From: JBGPQJ01 sp963709295
GTDB taxonomy: Bacteria > Chloroflexota > Anaerolineae > Anaerolineales > Villigracilaceae
Reading direction: 5' to 3'
DNA length: 64,000 nt
Assembly: GCA_963709295.1 (NCBI GenBank)
Contig: CAVPVW010000005.1
Coordinates: 124,001-188,000 of the forward strand
A program made the translations under genes and the position numbers. The notes under the pieces were generated by a model. That model saw only the letters and a program-made list of their open reading frames with translations, was not told where the DNA came from and did no database searches. The first letter of the stretch is position 1. Every line of letters starts with the position of its first letter. Of the stretch, positions 16,190 to 26,724 are shown piece after piece.

Positions 16190-18727
16190 TTATGCCATGA
16201 ATTGGTTCAGCGGCACATAATCTTTGACATATTCTGGAACACGTGTCCTCCATGCAGCGGGAACAGCTTTAAAGTCCTGCATGGTAAAAGTGGGATTCGT
16301 GTTCAATTCTGTCAGGCGTTTATTTTCAATAATATCGCGTACCTGGTTGTCTGTGATGTATGCTTTAAAGAAATACTTCAATGGCATAATGATATCGGGT
16401 TTTTCAGGCTTGGTGTCAGCGATGAACTTCTCAAACTCTTCTTCCAGCAAATCATCCTTGCTCTTGAATTGCTGAATGAACCCGTAAGCCTTCTCGATGA
16501 TCTCGCGAAGTGAGAGCCTGCGATCAATACCTGCGGCTTTGCGTAATTTATCCAGCGTGAAGAACTCTTCGGGCTTATCTAAAATGTGAGTTGAAACATA
16601 TTCAACAATACGCTCCCAATTGCCTTCCTGCACATTGGTTTTGATAAACTCATCTTCCTTGATACGTTCTTCAAACTTCTCGAAGAACATACGGTCAATC
16701 TTCATGCCTTCCAACCCGATTTGGTGCTCTTGAAGAGACTTTAAACTATCTGGATCAAATCGTTCATAACCCTCGATAACGGCTGTCGGTCCCGTATCTA
16801 CACCAGAGCCTGAGCCATATCCAATTTTGGCTCGAGGCGGCAATTTTAGAATTTCGTCATAATTGAACTTTTCTTCAAAGTATTCACAATTGGCAAAAAA
16901 ATCAAACAGTTTGTAGTGTTGTTTCTTTGCTGTGACAATATCAGACTTGAGTTTAGGGTCGAACAAGTCTTTTGTAAACTCGTAAGCACGTGTTCCGCGT
17001 CCTTTGATTTGGACAAAGTCCGTTGGTGAGAATACGGGGCGCATGAGACATAGATTCAAAATGTCTTCGCAATCATAGCCGGTGGTCATCATTCCAACGG
17101 TCACACAAACGCGGGTTTTACTGGTTTTATAAGCAGATATGAAGTTTGCTGATCCGCTCAGATTATTGTTTGAAAAGTTGATAGTGAATTGCTGAGCGTC
17201 TTGTACTTGCGAAGTCACTTGCATCGCAAAGTCTGATTGATATTTGCCCGGAAATATCTGGTCAGCTAATTCGTTGAGTATTTGCGTTAATTTGGCAGCA
17301 TGATGCTGGCTTACAGCAAAAATGATGCTCTTTCCGATTTCACCACTAATAGGGTCGCGTAAAGCATTTTCAAGAAATGTCTTGCAAAAGGTGTAATTCG
17401 TGGGGTCAGAGAAAAACTTCTTCTCAAAGGATCGCTGGAAAAAGGTTTCTTCCTGCTCGCCTTCCTCCGTCTCAACAATTACAGAATAACCTTCATCCGC
17501 AAGAAGTTGAGTGGTTACATCTGTGCGCGCATCCACCACTTTTGGGTTGATCAGGAATTTATCTTCCACGCCTTCCATAAGCGAATACCTGAAAGTAGGC
17601 TGTCCGCCTTCGCATCCAAACGTGCGATAGGTATCCAGCAGGATGCGCCTTTCAAGTTCACGCGGGTCGCGTGCGTTACTGTGGTCAAATTTTTTGAGAT
17701 AGTCTTTTGGCGTTGCAGTTAAGCCGAGTTTATAGCCAATAAAATACTCGAATACTGCACGTGCATTCCCACCTATGGAACGATGTGCTTCGTCCGAGAT
17801 AATTAAATCAAAATCGGTTGGCGAAAAGAGCTTCTTATATTTATTGTTGAACAACAGGGATTGAACAGTAGTTACAACTATATCCGCTCTTCGCCAAGCT
17901 TCACGATTATCCTTGTAGATATCCGTCTTGAAATCATTTTTTAGGAATTGTACAAATCGCTTATTCGCCTGATCTTCCAATTCAAGTCTATCCACTAAAA
18001 ACAAAACGCGCTTTGCGTTGCCTGTTTTCAAAAAAAGCTTGATGACTGCGGCAGCAATCAGAGTCTTTCCTGTACCGGTAGCCATCTCAAATAAGAAGCG
18101 ATCATTTCCTTCTTTGACTGATTTTTGAAGAGATTTAATAGCACGTATTTGATACTCACGTAAAAAACGCAAGTAATTATTCTCAATAAAACCAGATCGT
18201 TCTAGTTCATTCTTCCATGCAGCTTCTTCCTTGTAGGTTGGATATTGAGTTTGCACGATGTAATCAGCAGTAATAAACTCCGTAATAAGTTTTACGGGAT
18301 TGGGGCGGGTTGATTGGTAACTTTTTACTGACCATGGCTTAGGAAATTGCGTAATGACATAGGGATTGCCGCGCTCTAAATCCCATAAGTAGTGCAAATT
18401 ACCGTTTGAAAGAATTACAAACCGGCAGTTTTGCGATTTTGCATATTTTCTTGCTTGTTCCTTGCCAACAAGAGGGTTTTTATCTTCTGACTTGGCTTCT
18501 AAAACAATTAACGGGAAACCACGCTCATCGAGCAGAAGAAAATCTAGATAACCATGTTTGGTTGATTCAAAATCCTCCCCAAAAGCATCGAATTCTTTCT
18601 GCGTGATTTTTGTATGAAGCTCAAGTTGAATATTGGCAGTGCCATCCTCGGAATCAAAGAAACGCCACCCTGCTTCTTCCAGCAGCTTGTTGATCTTGAT
18701 TCTGGCTTTGGCTTCTTTTTGTCCCAT
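16190..18727 (-). CDS. hsdR: Type I restriction endonuclease subunit R (EcoEI/HsdR)
   Basis: 845 residues, intact. The N-terminal nuclease has the PD-(D/E)xK residues Asp62 (GYLDFLL), Glu77 and Lys79 (LIVLEAKS). The translocase follows with Walker A MATGTGKT (215-222), the DEAH box ISDEAHRS, SF2 motif III LGLTATP and motif VI QIKGRGTR. A helical C-terminal region contacts HsdM. The gene starts the RM operon, and hsdM begins 17 bp downstream. It cuts DNA at a distance after ATP-driven translocation from unmodified sites. Unlike many neighbours it carries no frameshift. Confidence 0.93.
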   Translation of the reverse strand: MGQKEAKARIKINKLLEEAGWRFFDSEDGTANIQLELHTKITQKEFDAFGEDFESTKHGYLDFLLLDERGFPLIVLEAKSEDKNPLVGKEQARKYAKSQNCRFVILSNGNLHYLWDLERGNPYVITQFPKPWSVKSYQSTRPNPVKLITEFITADYIVQTQYPTYKEEAAWKNELERSGFIENNYLRFLREYQIRAIKSLQKSVKEGNDRFLFEMATGTGKTLIAAAVIKLFLKTGNAKRVLFLVDRLELEDQANKRFVQFLKNDFKTDIYKDNREAWRRADIVVTTVQSLLFNNKYKKLFSPTDFDLIISDEAHRSIGGNARAVFEYFIGYKLGLTATPKDYLKKFDHSNARDPRELERRILLDTYRTFGCEGGQPTFRYSLMEGVEDKFLINPKVVDARTDVTTQLLADEGYSVIVETEEGEQEETFFQRSFEKKFFSDPTNYTFCKTFLENALRDPISGEIGKSIIFAVSQHHAAKLTQILNELADQIFPGKYQSDFAMQVTSQVQDAQQFTINFSNNNLSGSANFISAYKTSKTRVCVTVGMMTTGYDCEDILNLCLMRPVFSPTDFVQIKGRGTRAYEFTKDLFDPKLKSDIVTAKKQHYKLFDFFANCEYFEEKFNYDEILKLPPRAKIGYGSGSGVDTGPTAVIEGYERFDPDSLKSLQEHQIGLEGMKIDRMFFEKFEERIKEDEFIKTNVQEGNWERIVEYVSTHILDKPEEFFTLDKLRKAAGIDRRLSLREIIEKAYGFIQQFKSKDDLLEEEFEKFIADTKPEKPDIIMPLKYFFKAYITDNQVRDIIENKRLTELNTNPTFTMQDFKAVPAAWRTRVPEYVKDYVPLNQFMA

Positions 18728-18785
18728 TTAGAACCCCTAGGTTATTTTGAGCAACGATAAAATAAGCATACAGCCAAACCTTTAT

Positions 18786-19045
18786 CCCTGCAAGCGCAAA
18801 TGGCTGCGAGAAGATAGTGCCCCATTTCCCTCAAACGGTCTTTTCAAGTCAGCTCGTGAGCCGCCGGGAGAGTTATTAAGTTGCAATCCGTAAAGATGCA
18901 AAACACAAACACTCATCATAAGACGGGTGTTTGTGTTAGTTAAATTCTTGAGATAAGCCATTTGCCCAGAAATTAAAACAAAACAGGAGTTTTTAGAAGT
19001 CATCATATCCAATCGATATTGGTAACTTTTCGAACCCCTGCAAGC
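18786..19045. repeat. Module-boundary repeat, long copy A
   Basis: This fills the 369-bp gap between hsdR and the GmrSD-like gene. It starts with a GC-rich core (18827-18877, containing GCTCGTGAGCCGCCGGG). Then come a stem-loop (18903-18936, ACACAAACAC / GTGTTTGTGT) and an AT-rich tail (about 18970-19035), ending in TTTTCGAACCCC. All three parts recur in the same order at 26483-26715. The unit is flanked by 10-bp direct repeats CCCTGCAAGC (18786-18795 and 19036-19045). No coding potential is seen. Confidence 0.65.
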
Positions 19046-19096
19046 AGAACATTATAGTAAAACACCTATCTACCATGACGAAAAAAATGCACTAAT

Positions 19097-20876
19097 TTAG
19101 CCCAAACTCCACACTCTCTCAAAAGCCAACGTAGCTAAATCTCGAGCTCTTTCTTGAATAGCCTGAGCATTCCAGTTTTCTATTCGGTCGCCATATCTGG
19201 TAAGAAAGTCTTGAACGAAAGGAAGATTTTGAATTTCATTTCTCATGTCTTCCCTTAACCTTCTGGCCTTTTCGCTCGGCGGTAAGTTCCCTAATCTAGA
19301 ATTAGTGCGAAAGTATAACGGGAGAAGGTTGCCGATATTATCAATAAGAATCTTCAGAGTCTGGTCATCAATCACTAACGCGGTAGGTGGATTTTGCGGA
19401 AGAAAATGTTCAATATTATTATTCCTTCTTAAAATCCTTGAAATCGGGGTTGTTATATAGCAAGTCGTTGCCCAAGAATCTAATCCGTAATTGTTTATAC
19501 GATCGAAAATATAGCAAATAATTGGTAATTGATCTGAAGAATATGAAATATCGGCAAATCGTCCTATAAACTCTTCCCAAGCAGCTCTTTTATCCCGCAA
19601 ACTATTAATAAGATCTTCTACTGCAAGGTTTAAATCTGTTTCTTGTACAAAAGTTAAACAGGTGTCTGCGTAAAGGTGCTCAACTTCATTTCCGACGCGT
19701 TCGCAAATCACATTGTTAACAAAGTGGTATTTTTCAAGTGCTTCAAACAAGCGAACTAGAGTCCTTGCTTTTAAGTCTGAGGTTCCCGTGGCGGTTATTT
19801 GGGCAAGTTCAATAGCAGCATAGGCGACTGGGCAGAACTGAACTATTCCAAATTCACGCAAGGCTTGTAACGATGCGGTAATAGCTTCATATCTATCCTG
19901 ATACCCGGATATTGATACCAACCCGATAGTTTCAAAATAATCTCTCGTGTTTTCATTGGTTGGATGTTTAGTCAAGTTGTAAAACCTTGAGAATTCGACT
20001 AATGAAGTTGTTAATGATTCGGGTCCAACGTCTTCCCTTTCTCCATATTCTTAAGTTTACGATAGAGTTGCGGTTTCGCCACATACCCCAGCTTGGAAAC
20101 ATAAAAATACTTTAGCATTCTTAGGATTGTATTTTCTGAATTATCAAGAATTTCCTTCCACCGATCTTCGATACTATCAACACGCCTAGAGAAAAGGTAG
20201 TTTTTAAGTAAATCAGAGACTTCGAGACCTGTGCCGCGGGCATTCGTTCTCTCAAAGATGCTAAGCGCTTCTTCGTCACCATTTACTGAGACTTGGATGA
20301 CATAGGCATTGTAGATGGCTCGGAGGAACTGGCTTAATTCGCTTCTGTCAAAACCAGAAACTTGACTAAGGAAGAAATCGTAAATTGGTTTTATTCAATT
20401 CGATTGCTTTTTTACGGTCCGATTATTTATTCGGGCGGGAAAATCACCTTGCCAATCGCCACGCGCCATATATTCAAAAATAATTCTTACCAACTCGGAT
20501 GCTATATATCTGCACCCCATGGTTTCCGCTGTGGTTAAATCAATGAATGTTATTTTTCCTTGGATTGCTTGTTCGAGGGGATAAAGCCAGAGTCTCCTTG
20601 CATGCATTCGGCATGCGATCAATAAGAGCATAAACTCGTAAGTCGTTGTTGACCATCAACCACGTTGGTTAATTGATCCTGGGTTTCTTCAAAAATAAAG
20701 TTACCAAGGAAAAGATACTCATCCGTCTCACCTATGTAACTATTTAAATCTTCAATAAGCTCTAGTGCCTCAGTTTCACCCCAAACAAAATTTCTTTGAT
20801 ATTTAGGAATACTATATTGAGTTTGGGCATTGAATATGTCTTCAATGCGCATTACAACGGGGGATATTGTTGGCAT
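19097..20876 (-). CDS. GmrSD-like DUF262/DUF1524 endonuclease (at least three frameshifts)
   Basis: The N-terminal piece (from 20876) has IPKYQRNFVWG and NVVDGQQRLT, the DUF262 (ParB/Srx-like NTPase) hallmarks. The reading then passes through three frames: LLIACRMHARRL (to about 20395), then FERTNARGTGLEVSDLLKNY (about 20395-20030), and finally the frame 19097-20030 with NIEHFLPQN and IGNLLPL, the His-containing motif of DUF1524 HNH nucleases. Together they make a complete single-chain GmrSD, about 590 residues, a type IV enzyme that cuts modified phage DNA. The breaks look like isolated single-base errors, because every piece aligns with the family in order. Confidence 0.8.
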
Positions 20877-21004
20877 ATATCCTTGTCTCCTCTATTTTTA
20901 GGATTACTTTTAATTAGTAATATTATATCCTCACATTGATTGCTGGTTAAAAAAATGATGCCTTCTCGTGCTTTAATAAAGTGATATAGGATTTAGGACC
21001 CTTT

Positions 21005-21056
21005 TCCCTCAACCGGTCTTTTCAAGTCGGCTCGTGAGCCGCCGGGCGGGTGGATT
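21005..21056. repeat. Module-boundary repeat, core-only copy B
   Basis: The GC-rich core TCCCTCAA ... GTCTTTTCAAGTC ... GGCTCGTGAGCCGCCGGG recurs here between the GmrSD-like gene and the first NB-ARC gene, without the stem-loop and tail found in copies A and C. GGCTCGTGAGCC can fold on itself. The remaining gap (20877-21168) shows nothing else. Confidence 0.65.
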
Positions 21057-21168
21057 CTAGCATGTTATAGACGATCCTATGTAAAAGTCTTCTTAGTCAT
21101 GTTTACATTCGTAGAACTCTTCTGTACAATTGTAGTATCCATTTCATGGGGCATTTGGGAAGTAGTCA

Positions 21169-23318
21169 ATGAGGGAAAAAAAGAAAATAAACATCGATCA
21201 AAAAGATCAAGGTGTTGGTAATCAGACCAACATTGCTGGTGATCAAAATATATACCAGACCATACCTGCGCGGATGGTGGCGGAAGAGGAATTGAAGGCA
21301 GCGTTATTGAAGCTGGCGGAACTTCCTGAGAGGGAGGTGCCGCAGCCAGCCCCGATGCCGGAGGGGTCGCGGTTCCCATCGATCCGACCCAACCCGCTGT
21401 TCGTGGGTCGCGAGGACGAGCTGAAGGAACTGGCGAAATATCTGAAGGGAGGGGAGTCGGTTGCCATCGGGCAGGTAGCGGCAGCCACGGGGATGGGGGG
21501 CATCGGCAAGACGCAGCTGGCCTCCGAGTTTGCACATCGGTACGGGCAATACTTTGCAGGAGGAGTGTACTGGTTGAGCTTTGCCCTCGCCGGAGTTGGT
21601 CCCGAACGAGGTGGCTGCGTGTGGGGACCCGGGTGATGAACGGCCGCAGGAGGAGCAGGTGAGGCAGGTGCTCTCCGAGTGGAAGAACCAGAAACCGCGA
21701 CTGCTGATCTTCGACAACTGTGAGGATGCCAAATTGCTGACGAAGTGGCTGCCGCCCACGGGAGGCAGCCGGGTGCTGGTGACAAGTTCGGCAGAGCAGT
21801 TGGGATCCTGGGATGGGGGTGAGGCATTATCCACTTGGATTATTTGAGAAGTCGGAGAGCCTGGCGTTGTTGCGGAAGTTCCGGGGCGAGAAGGCAACAA
21901 GTGACAAGGATCTGAATGAGATCGCGGATGAGCTGGGAGATCTTCCTCTTGCACTGCACATGGCGGGGAGCCATTTACGAACGTATCGACATGAGATAAC
22001 GGCGAGGCAGTATCTGGAGGCGATACGGAAGCCTGGGCTGCTGGAGCATGTGTCGATGAAGAAGGGGGAGTTCTCACCGACGGGGCACGATCTGCATGTG
22101 GGGCGGACGTTTGCGGTAAGTGTGGGGAGGCTGAACGAGGAAGATGAAAGTGATCTAATGGCGTTGGAGCAATTGGTGCGGGTGGCGTGTTATGCGCCTG
22201 GTGAGTTGATCCCTCGTGGTTTATTGAAAGGAAGCATGGGGGAGGAGGTGGATGACACGCAATTCGCGGATGGGGTTGAGAGGCTGTTGGGGTTGGGGTT
22301 GGTGGAGGAGGATGAAGCAGGGGATGTGCGAATGCATCGGCTGGTGAGCAGTTTCGTGAGGCAAACGCGACCGATCGAGGCGGCATTGCAGGCAGATGAG
22401 CAGGCAGTGAGCGACAAGGCTTATGAAGCCAACGAAAGTGGATATCCTAGCAGGATGCAGCCGCTCCTGGCCCATTTGAAGTATCTCACTGACCGGGCAT
22501 TGAAGCGGGAGGATGAACGATCTGCTGCTCTGGCAATTAACCTGGGCTATTATTTGGATATGATCGCTGACTATGCAGGTGCCCTGTCATATCTTGAGCA
22601 GGCTCTGGCGATCCACAAGAAGGTGCTGGGTGAGGAGCACCCGGCTACCGCCACCAGCCTCAACAGTCTGGGTTATCTGCTTCAGGCTATGGGTGACTAT
22701 GCAGGTGCCCGGCCGTACCTAGAGCAGTCTCTGGCGATCCGCAGGAAGGTACTGGGTGAGGAGCACCCGGGTACCGCCACCAGCCTTAACAATCTGGGTT
22801 CGCTGCTGCAGGATATGGGGGACAGTGAGGGTGCGCGGTCGTGCCATGAGCAGGCTCTGGCGATCCGCAGGAAGGTGCAGGGTGAGGAGCATCCGGACAC
22901 CGCTAACAGCCTCAACAATCTGGGTACGCTGCTGCAGGCTTTGGGTGACTATGCAGGTGCGCGGCAATATTATGAGCAATCTCTGGCGATCCGCAGGAAG
23001 GTGCTGGGGGAGGAGCACCCGAACACCGCCAACAGCCTCAACAATCTGGGTGCGCTGCTGAAGAAAACAGGTGATTATGATGGTGCCCGGTTGTACTATG
23101 AGCAGGCTCTGGCGATCCGCAGGAAGGTGCTGGGTGAGGAGCACCCGAATACCGCCAACAGCCTCAACAATCTGGGTACGCTACTTTATGCTATGGGTGA
23201 CTATGAGGGTGCGAGGCCGTATCTTGAGCAGGCTTTACGAATCAATGAAAAGGTTCTTGGTCCCGACCATCCTAATACCAGGTTCGCGCGGCAAAACCTT
23301 GAATCTTTGTCGGAATAG
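21169..23318 (+). CDS. NB-ARC/TPR NLR-like protein, copy 1 (two frameshifts)
   Basis: An N-terminal motif IDQKDQGVGNQTNIAGDQN is followed by an NB-ARC ATPase (Walker A GMGGIGKT, Walker B LLIFDN, GDLPLAL, MHD-like MHRLV) and about six 42-residue TPR units of the kinesin-light-chain type (for example LAIRRKVLGEEHP). From 21237 to about 22553 it is nearly identical to copy 2. The comparison shows one extra C at 21584-21586 and one extra base at about 21783-21789, which split it into three frames. The end is intact (INEKVLGPDHPNTR). It is a STAND-type sensor in which ligand binding to the TPRs would trigger oligomerisation. The effector is presumably recruited through the N-terminal motif. Confidence 0.82.
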
Positions 23319-23365
23319 TATAAAAAATCATCCTAATAAGCAAGCACACAAAATTGGAGGATCGA

Positions 23366-23815
23366 ATGAACAAGGAAAGCAAATCGTCACGTGGAAGCTC
23401 AAAAGGAAAGAAAACGGCCTCAACAGTCTTTGATCAACGTGGTCAACAAGTCGGACAGCAAACCAACATCGCTGGAGATATGAATGTGGATTCCATGCAA
23501 AACACTGTATTGGTAGGAGAAGAGATCCACTTTGGATCGGCCACCAACCGGGAAGAGGTGATCGCAGATATTGAGAAACTCAAAGTCCAGGTGGAAAAGC
23601 TTCTAGCAAAATCAGGAGCGAACGAGGAAACCGTGACAGATGCAAAATACCAGATGGAAAAAGCTGTTCAGCAATCGAAAAATCCTGAGGCGGATAGGAA
23701 CAAGGTACTTGAATATCTTGATGGTGCCAAAAAGCTGATCAGTGGTTTGGCCGAGGCAGGTATTCTGGTGAAGGTGTTCATTGAAGCAGCACAAGCAGTT
23801 CAGAAATTCTTTTAG
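23366..23815 (+). CDS. Small helical protein sharing the NB-ARC N-terminal motif
   Basis: The ATG at 23366 follows GGAGG by 5 nt; the longer frame starts inside that site. The N-terminal 20 residues are Ser/Lys-rich. Then FDQRGQQVGQQTNIAGDMN matches the N-terminal motif of both flanking NB-ARC proteins. The remaining roughly 100 residues are predicted helical (a coiled-coil-like EEVIADIEKLKVQVEKLLAK), ending in an amphipathic, hydrophobic helix (GILVKVFIEAAQAVQKFF). No family name is known to me. The shared motif and position between two NLR-like genes suggest that it is their partner or effector. That is inference. Confidence 0.7.
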   Translation: MNKESKSSRGSSKGKKTASTVFDQRGQQVGQQTNIAGDMNVDSMQNTVLVGEEIHFGSATNREEVIADIEKLKVQVEKLLAKSGANEETVTDAKYQMEKAVQQSKNPEADRNKVLEYLDGAKKLISGLAEAGILVKVFIEAAQAVQKFF

Positions 23816-23824
23816 GGATAATAA

Positions 23825-26462
23825 TTGAGCACATTCGATCAAAAAGGTCAGAGGGTTGGTGATCAGACCAACGTTGCTGGTGATCAAAATATATACCAGA
23901 CCATACCTGCGCGGATGGTGGCGGAAGAGGAATTGAAGGCAGCGTTATTGAAGCTGGCGGAACTTCCTGAGAGGGAGGTGCCGCAGCCAGCCCCGATGCC
24001 GGAGGGGTCGCGGTTCCCATCGATCCGACCCAACCCGCTGTTCGTGGGTCGCGAGGACGAGCTGAAGGAACTGGCGAAATATCTGAAGGGAGGGGAGTCG
24101 GTTGCCATCGGGCAGGTAGCGGCAGCCACGGGGATGGGGGGCATCGGCAAGACGCAGCTGGCCTCCGAGTTTGCACATCGGTACGGGCAATACTTTGCAG
24201 GAGGAGTGTACTGGTTGAGCTTTGCCTCGCCGGAGTTGGTCCCGAACGAGGTGGCTGCGTGTGGGGACCCGGGTGATGAACGGCCGCAGGAGGAGCAGGT
24301 GAGGCAGGTGCTCTCCGAGTGGAAGAACCAGAAACCGCGACTGCTGATCTTCGACAACTGTGAGGATGCCAAATTGCTGACGAAGTGGCTGCCGCCCACG
24401 GGAGGCAGCCGGGTGCTGGTGACGAGTCGGCAGAGCAGTTGGGATCCTGGGATGGGGGTGAGGCATTATCCACTTGGATTATTTGAGAAGTCGGAGAGCC
24501 TGGCGTTGTTGCGGAAGTTCCGGGGCGAGAAGGCAACAAGTGACAAGGATCTGAATGAGATCGCGGATGAGCTGGGAGATCTTCCTCTTGCACTGCACAT
24601 GGCGGGGAGCCATTTACGAACGTATCGACATGAGATAACGGCGAGGCAGTATCTGGAGGCGATACGGAAGCCTGGGCTGCTGGAGCATGTGTCGATGAAG
24701 AAGGGGGAGTTCTCACCGACGGGGCACGATCTGCATGTGGGGCGGACGTTTGCGGTAAGTGTGGGGAGGCTGAACGAGGAAGATGAAAGTGATCTAATGG
24801 CGTTGGAGCAATTGGTGCGGGTGGCGTGTTATGCGCCTGGTGAGTTGATCCCTCGTGGTTTATTGAAAGGAAGCATGGGGGAGGAGGTGGATGACACGCA
24901 ATTCGCGGATGGGGTTGAGAGGCTGTTGGGGTTGGGGTTGGTGGAGGAGGATGAAGCAGGGGATGTGCGAATGCATCGGCTGGTGAGCAGTTTCGTGAGG
25001 CAAACGCGACCGATCGAGGCGGCATTGCAGGCAGATGAGCAGGCAGTGAGCGACAAGGCTTATGAAGCCAACGAAAGTGGATATCCTAGCAGGATGCAGC
25101 CGCTCCTGGCCCATTTGAAGTATCTCACTGACCGGGCATTGAAGCGGGAGGATGAACGATCTGCTGCTCTGGCAATTAACCTGGGCTATTATTTGAGAAT
25201 GATCGCTGACTATGCAGGTGCGCGGCCGTACTATGAGCAGGCTCTGGCGATCCGCAGGAAGGTGCAGGGTGAGGAGCACCCGAAAACCGCCAACTGCCTC
25301 AACAATCTGGGGGGGGTGCTGCAGGATATGGGTGACTATGAGGGTGCCCGGGAGTACTATGAGCAGTCTCTGGAGATCTGCAGGAAGGTGTTGGGTGAGG
25401 AGCACCCGTACACCGCCACCAGCCTCAACAATCTGGGTTTGCTGCTGCAGGATATGGGTGACTATGAGGGTGCCCGGCCGTATTATGAGCAATCTCTGGC
25501 GATCCGCAGGAAGGTGCAGGGTGAGGAGCATCCGGACACCGCCACCAGTCTCAACAATCTAGGTTTGCTGCTGCAGGCTTTGGGTGACTATGAGGGTGCG
25601 CGGCCGTACTATGAGCAGTCTCTGGCGATCCGCAGGAAGGTGCTGGGTGCGGAGCACCCGGACACCGCCACCAGCCTCAACAATCTGGGTTTGTTGCTGC
25701 AGGCTATGGGTGACTATGAGGGTGCGCGGGAGTACTATGAGCTGTCTCTGGCGATCTCCAGGAAGGTACTGGGTGAGGAGCACCCGCACACCGCCATCAG
25801 CCTCAACAATCTGGGTTTCCTGCTGGCGGCTATGGGTGACTATGAAGGTGCCCGGCCATATCTTGAGCAATCTCTGGCGATCTCCAGGAAGGTGCTGGGT
25901 GAGGAGCACCCGGACACTGCCAGCGGCCTCAACAATCTGGGGGGGGTGCTGAAGGCTATGGGTGACTATGAGGGTGCCCGTTCGTATTATGAGCAGGCTC
26001 TTGCGATCCGCAGGAAGGTGCTGGGTGATGAGCACCCGTACACCGCCAACAGCCTCAGCAATCTAGGTGTGGTGCTGAAGGATATGGGTGACTATGAGGG
26101 TGCACGGCAGTATTATGAGCAATCTCTGGTGATCCGCAGGAAGGTTCTGGGTGAGGAGCACCCGAACACCGCCTCCAGCCTCAACAATCTGGGTGCGCTG
26201 CTGCAGGCTATGGGTGACTATGAGGGTGCCCGGTCGTACCTAGAGCAATCATTAGCGATCCGTAGGAAGGTGCTGGGTGAGGAGCACCCGGACACCGCCA
26301 ACAGCCTCAACAATCTGGGGGGGTTGTTGAATGAAATGGGTGACTATGAGGGTGCCCGGTCGAATTTTGAGCAGGCTTTACGAAATCAATGAAAAGGTTC
26401 TTGGTCCCGACCATCCTCATACCAGTATCGTGCGAAAAAACCTTAAATCATTGGATACATAG
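23825..26462 (+). CDS. NB-ARC/TPR NLR-like protein, copy 2
   Basis: The TTG start at 23825 is preceded by AGGGA and gives MSTFDQKGQRVGDQTNVAGD. NB-ARC: Walker A GMGGIGKT (103-110), Walker B LLIFDN (173-178), GDLPLAL (251-257) and MHRLV (383-387). From about residue 450 there are nine full 42-residue TPR units plus a terminal one, each 126 bp long. The open frame stops at 26392 after LRNQ. Copy 1 shows that one extra A at about 26384 causes this; correcting it restores INEKVLGPDHPHT and a stop at 26460-26462. The sensor array is four units longer than in copy 1, so the two probably read different ligands. Confidence 0.88.
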
Positions 26463-26482
26463 ACAAAAGATTGCACTCCATC

Positions 26483-26715
26483 TCCCTCAAACTGTCTTTT
26501 CTAGTCGGCTCGTGAGCCGCCGGGCGGGTGCATTATTCGATTAGTAAAGTACGGAAAAACAACGAAAATAGAAACTACAAACACCCATCAAAAAGATGGG
26601 TGTTTGTCTTAGAAATTTGTGTAAGAAGCCCTGATTTTTTTAGGGTTAAAAACAAAACGGGCGTTTTCTAAAGTCATCATAGCCATTCAATGGTGACGGC
26701 TTTTGAAACTCCCGT
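26483..26715. repeat. Module-boundary repeat, long copy C, at island right end
   Basis: The core (26483-26534), a stem-loop (26577-26607) and a tail with TTAAAAACAAAACGGGCG and AAGTCATCATAGCCA parallel copy A. It ends only about 10 bp before the tRNA-Glu 3' end, so it marks the element's right extremity. Confidence 0.7.
26577..26607. terminator. Strong stem-loop in repeat C
   Basis: ACAAACACCCATC / GATGGGTGTTTGT, a perfect 13-bp stem with a 5-A loop. It may terminate transcription from the NB-ARC operon, or be a structured RNA of the element. Confidence 0.55.
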
Positions 26716-26724
26716 ATATAAGAG

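Noticed and set aside
21584..21789. Programmed frameshifting in NB-ARC copy 1
   Set aside because: The second copy has the uninterrupted frame at the same places, and there is no slippery heptamer with downstream structure; error or mutation is simpler.
22190..25531. Long minus-strand open frames antisense to the NB-ARC/TPR genes (up to 415 codons)
   Set aside because: They mirror the GC-rich coding strand, are Pro/Ser-rich, lack domains and start signals, and repeat identically in both copies. They are shadows of the NB-ARC genes.
22600..26380. Regular 126-bp repeats considered as a CRISPR or satellite array
   Set aside because: The period equals 42 codons of TPR protein sequence in one frame, with no unique spacers.
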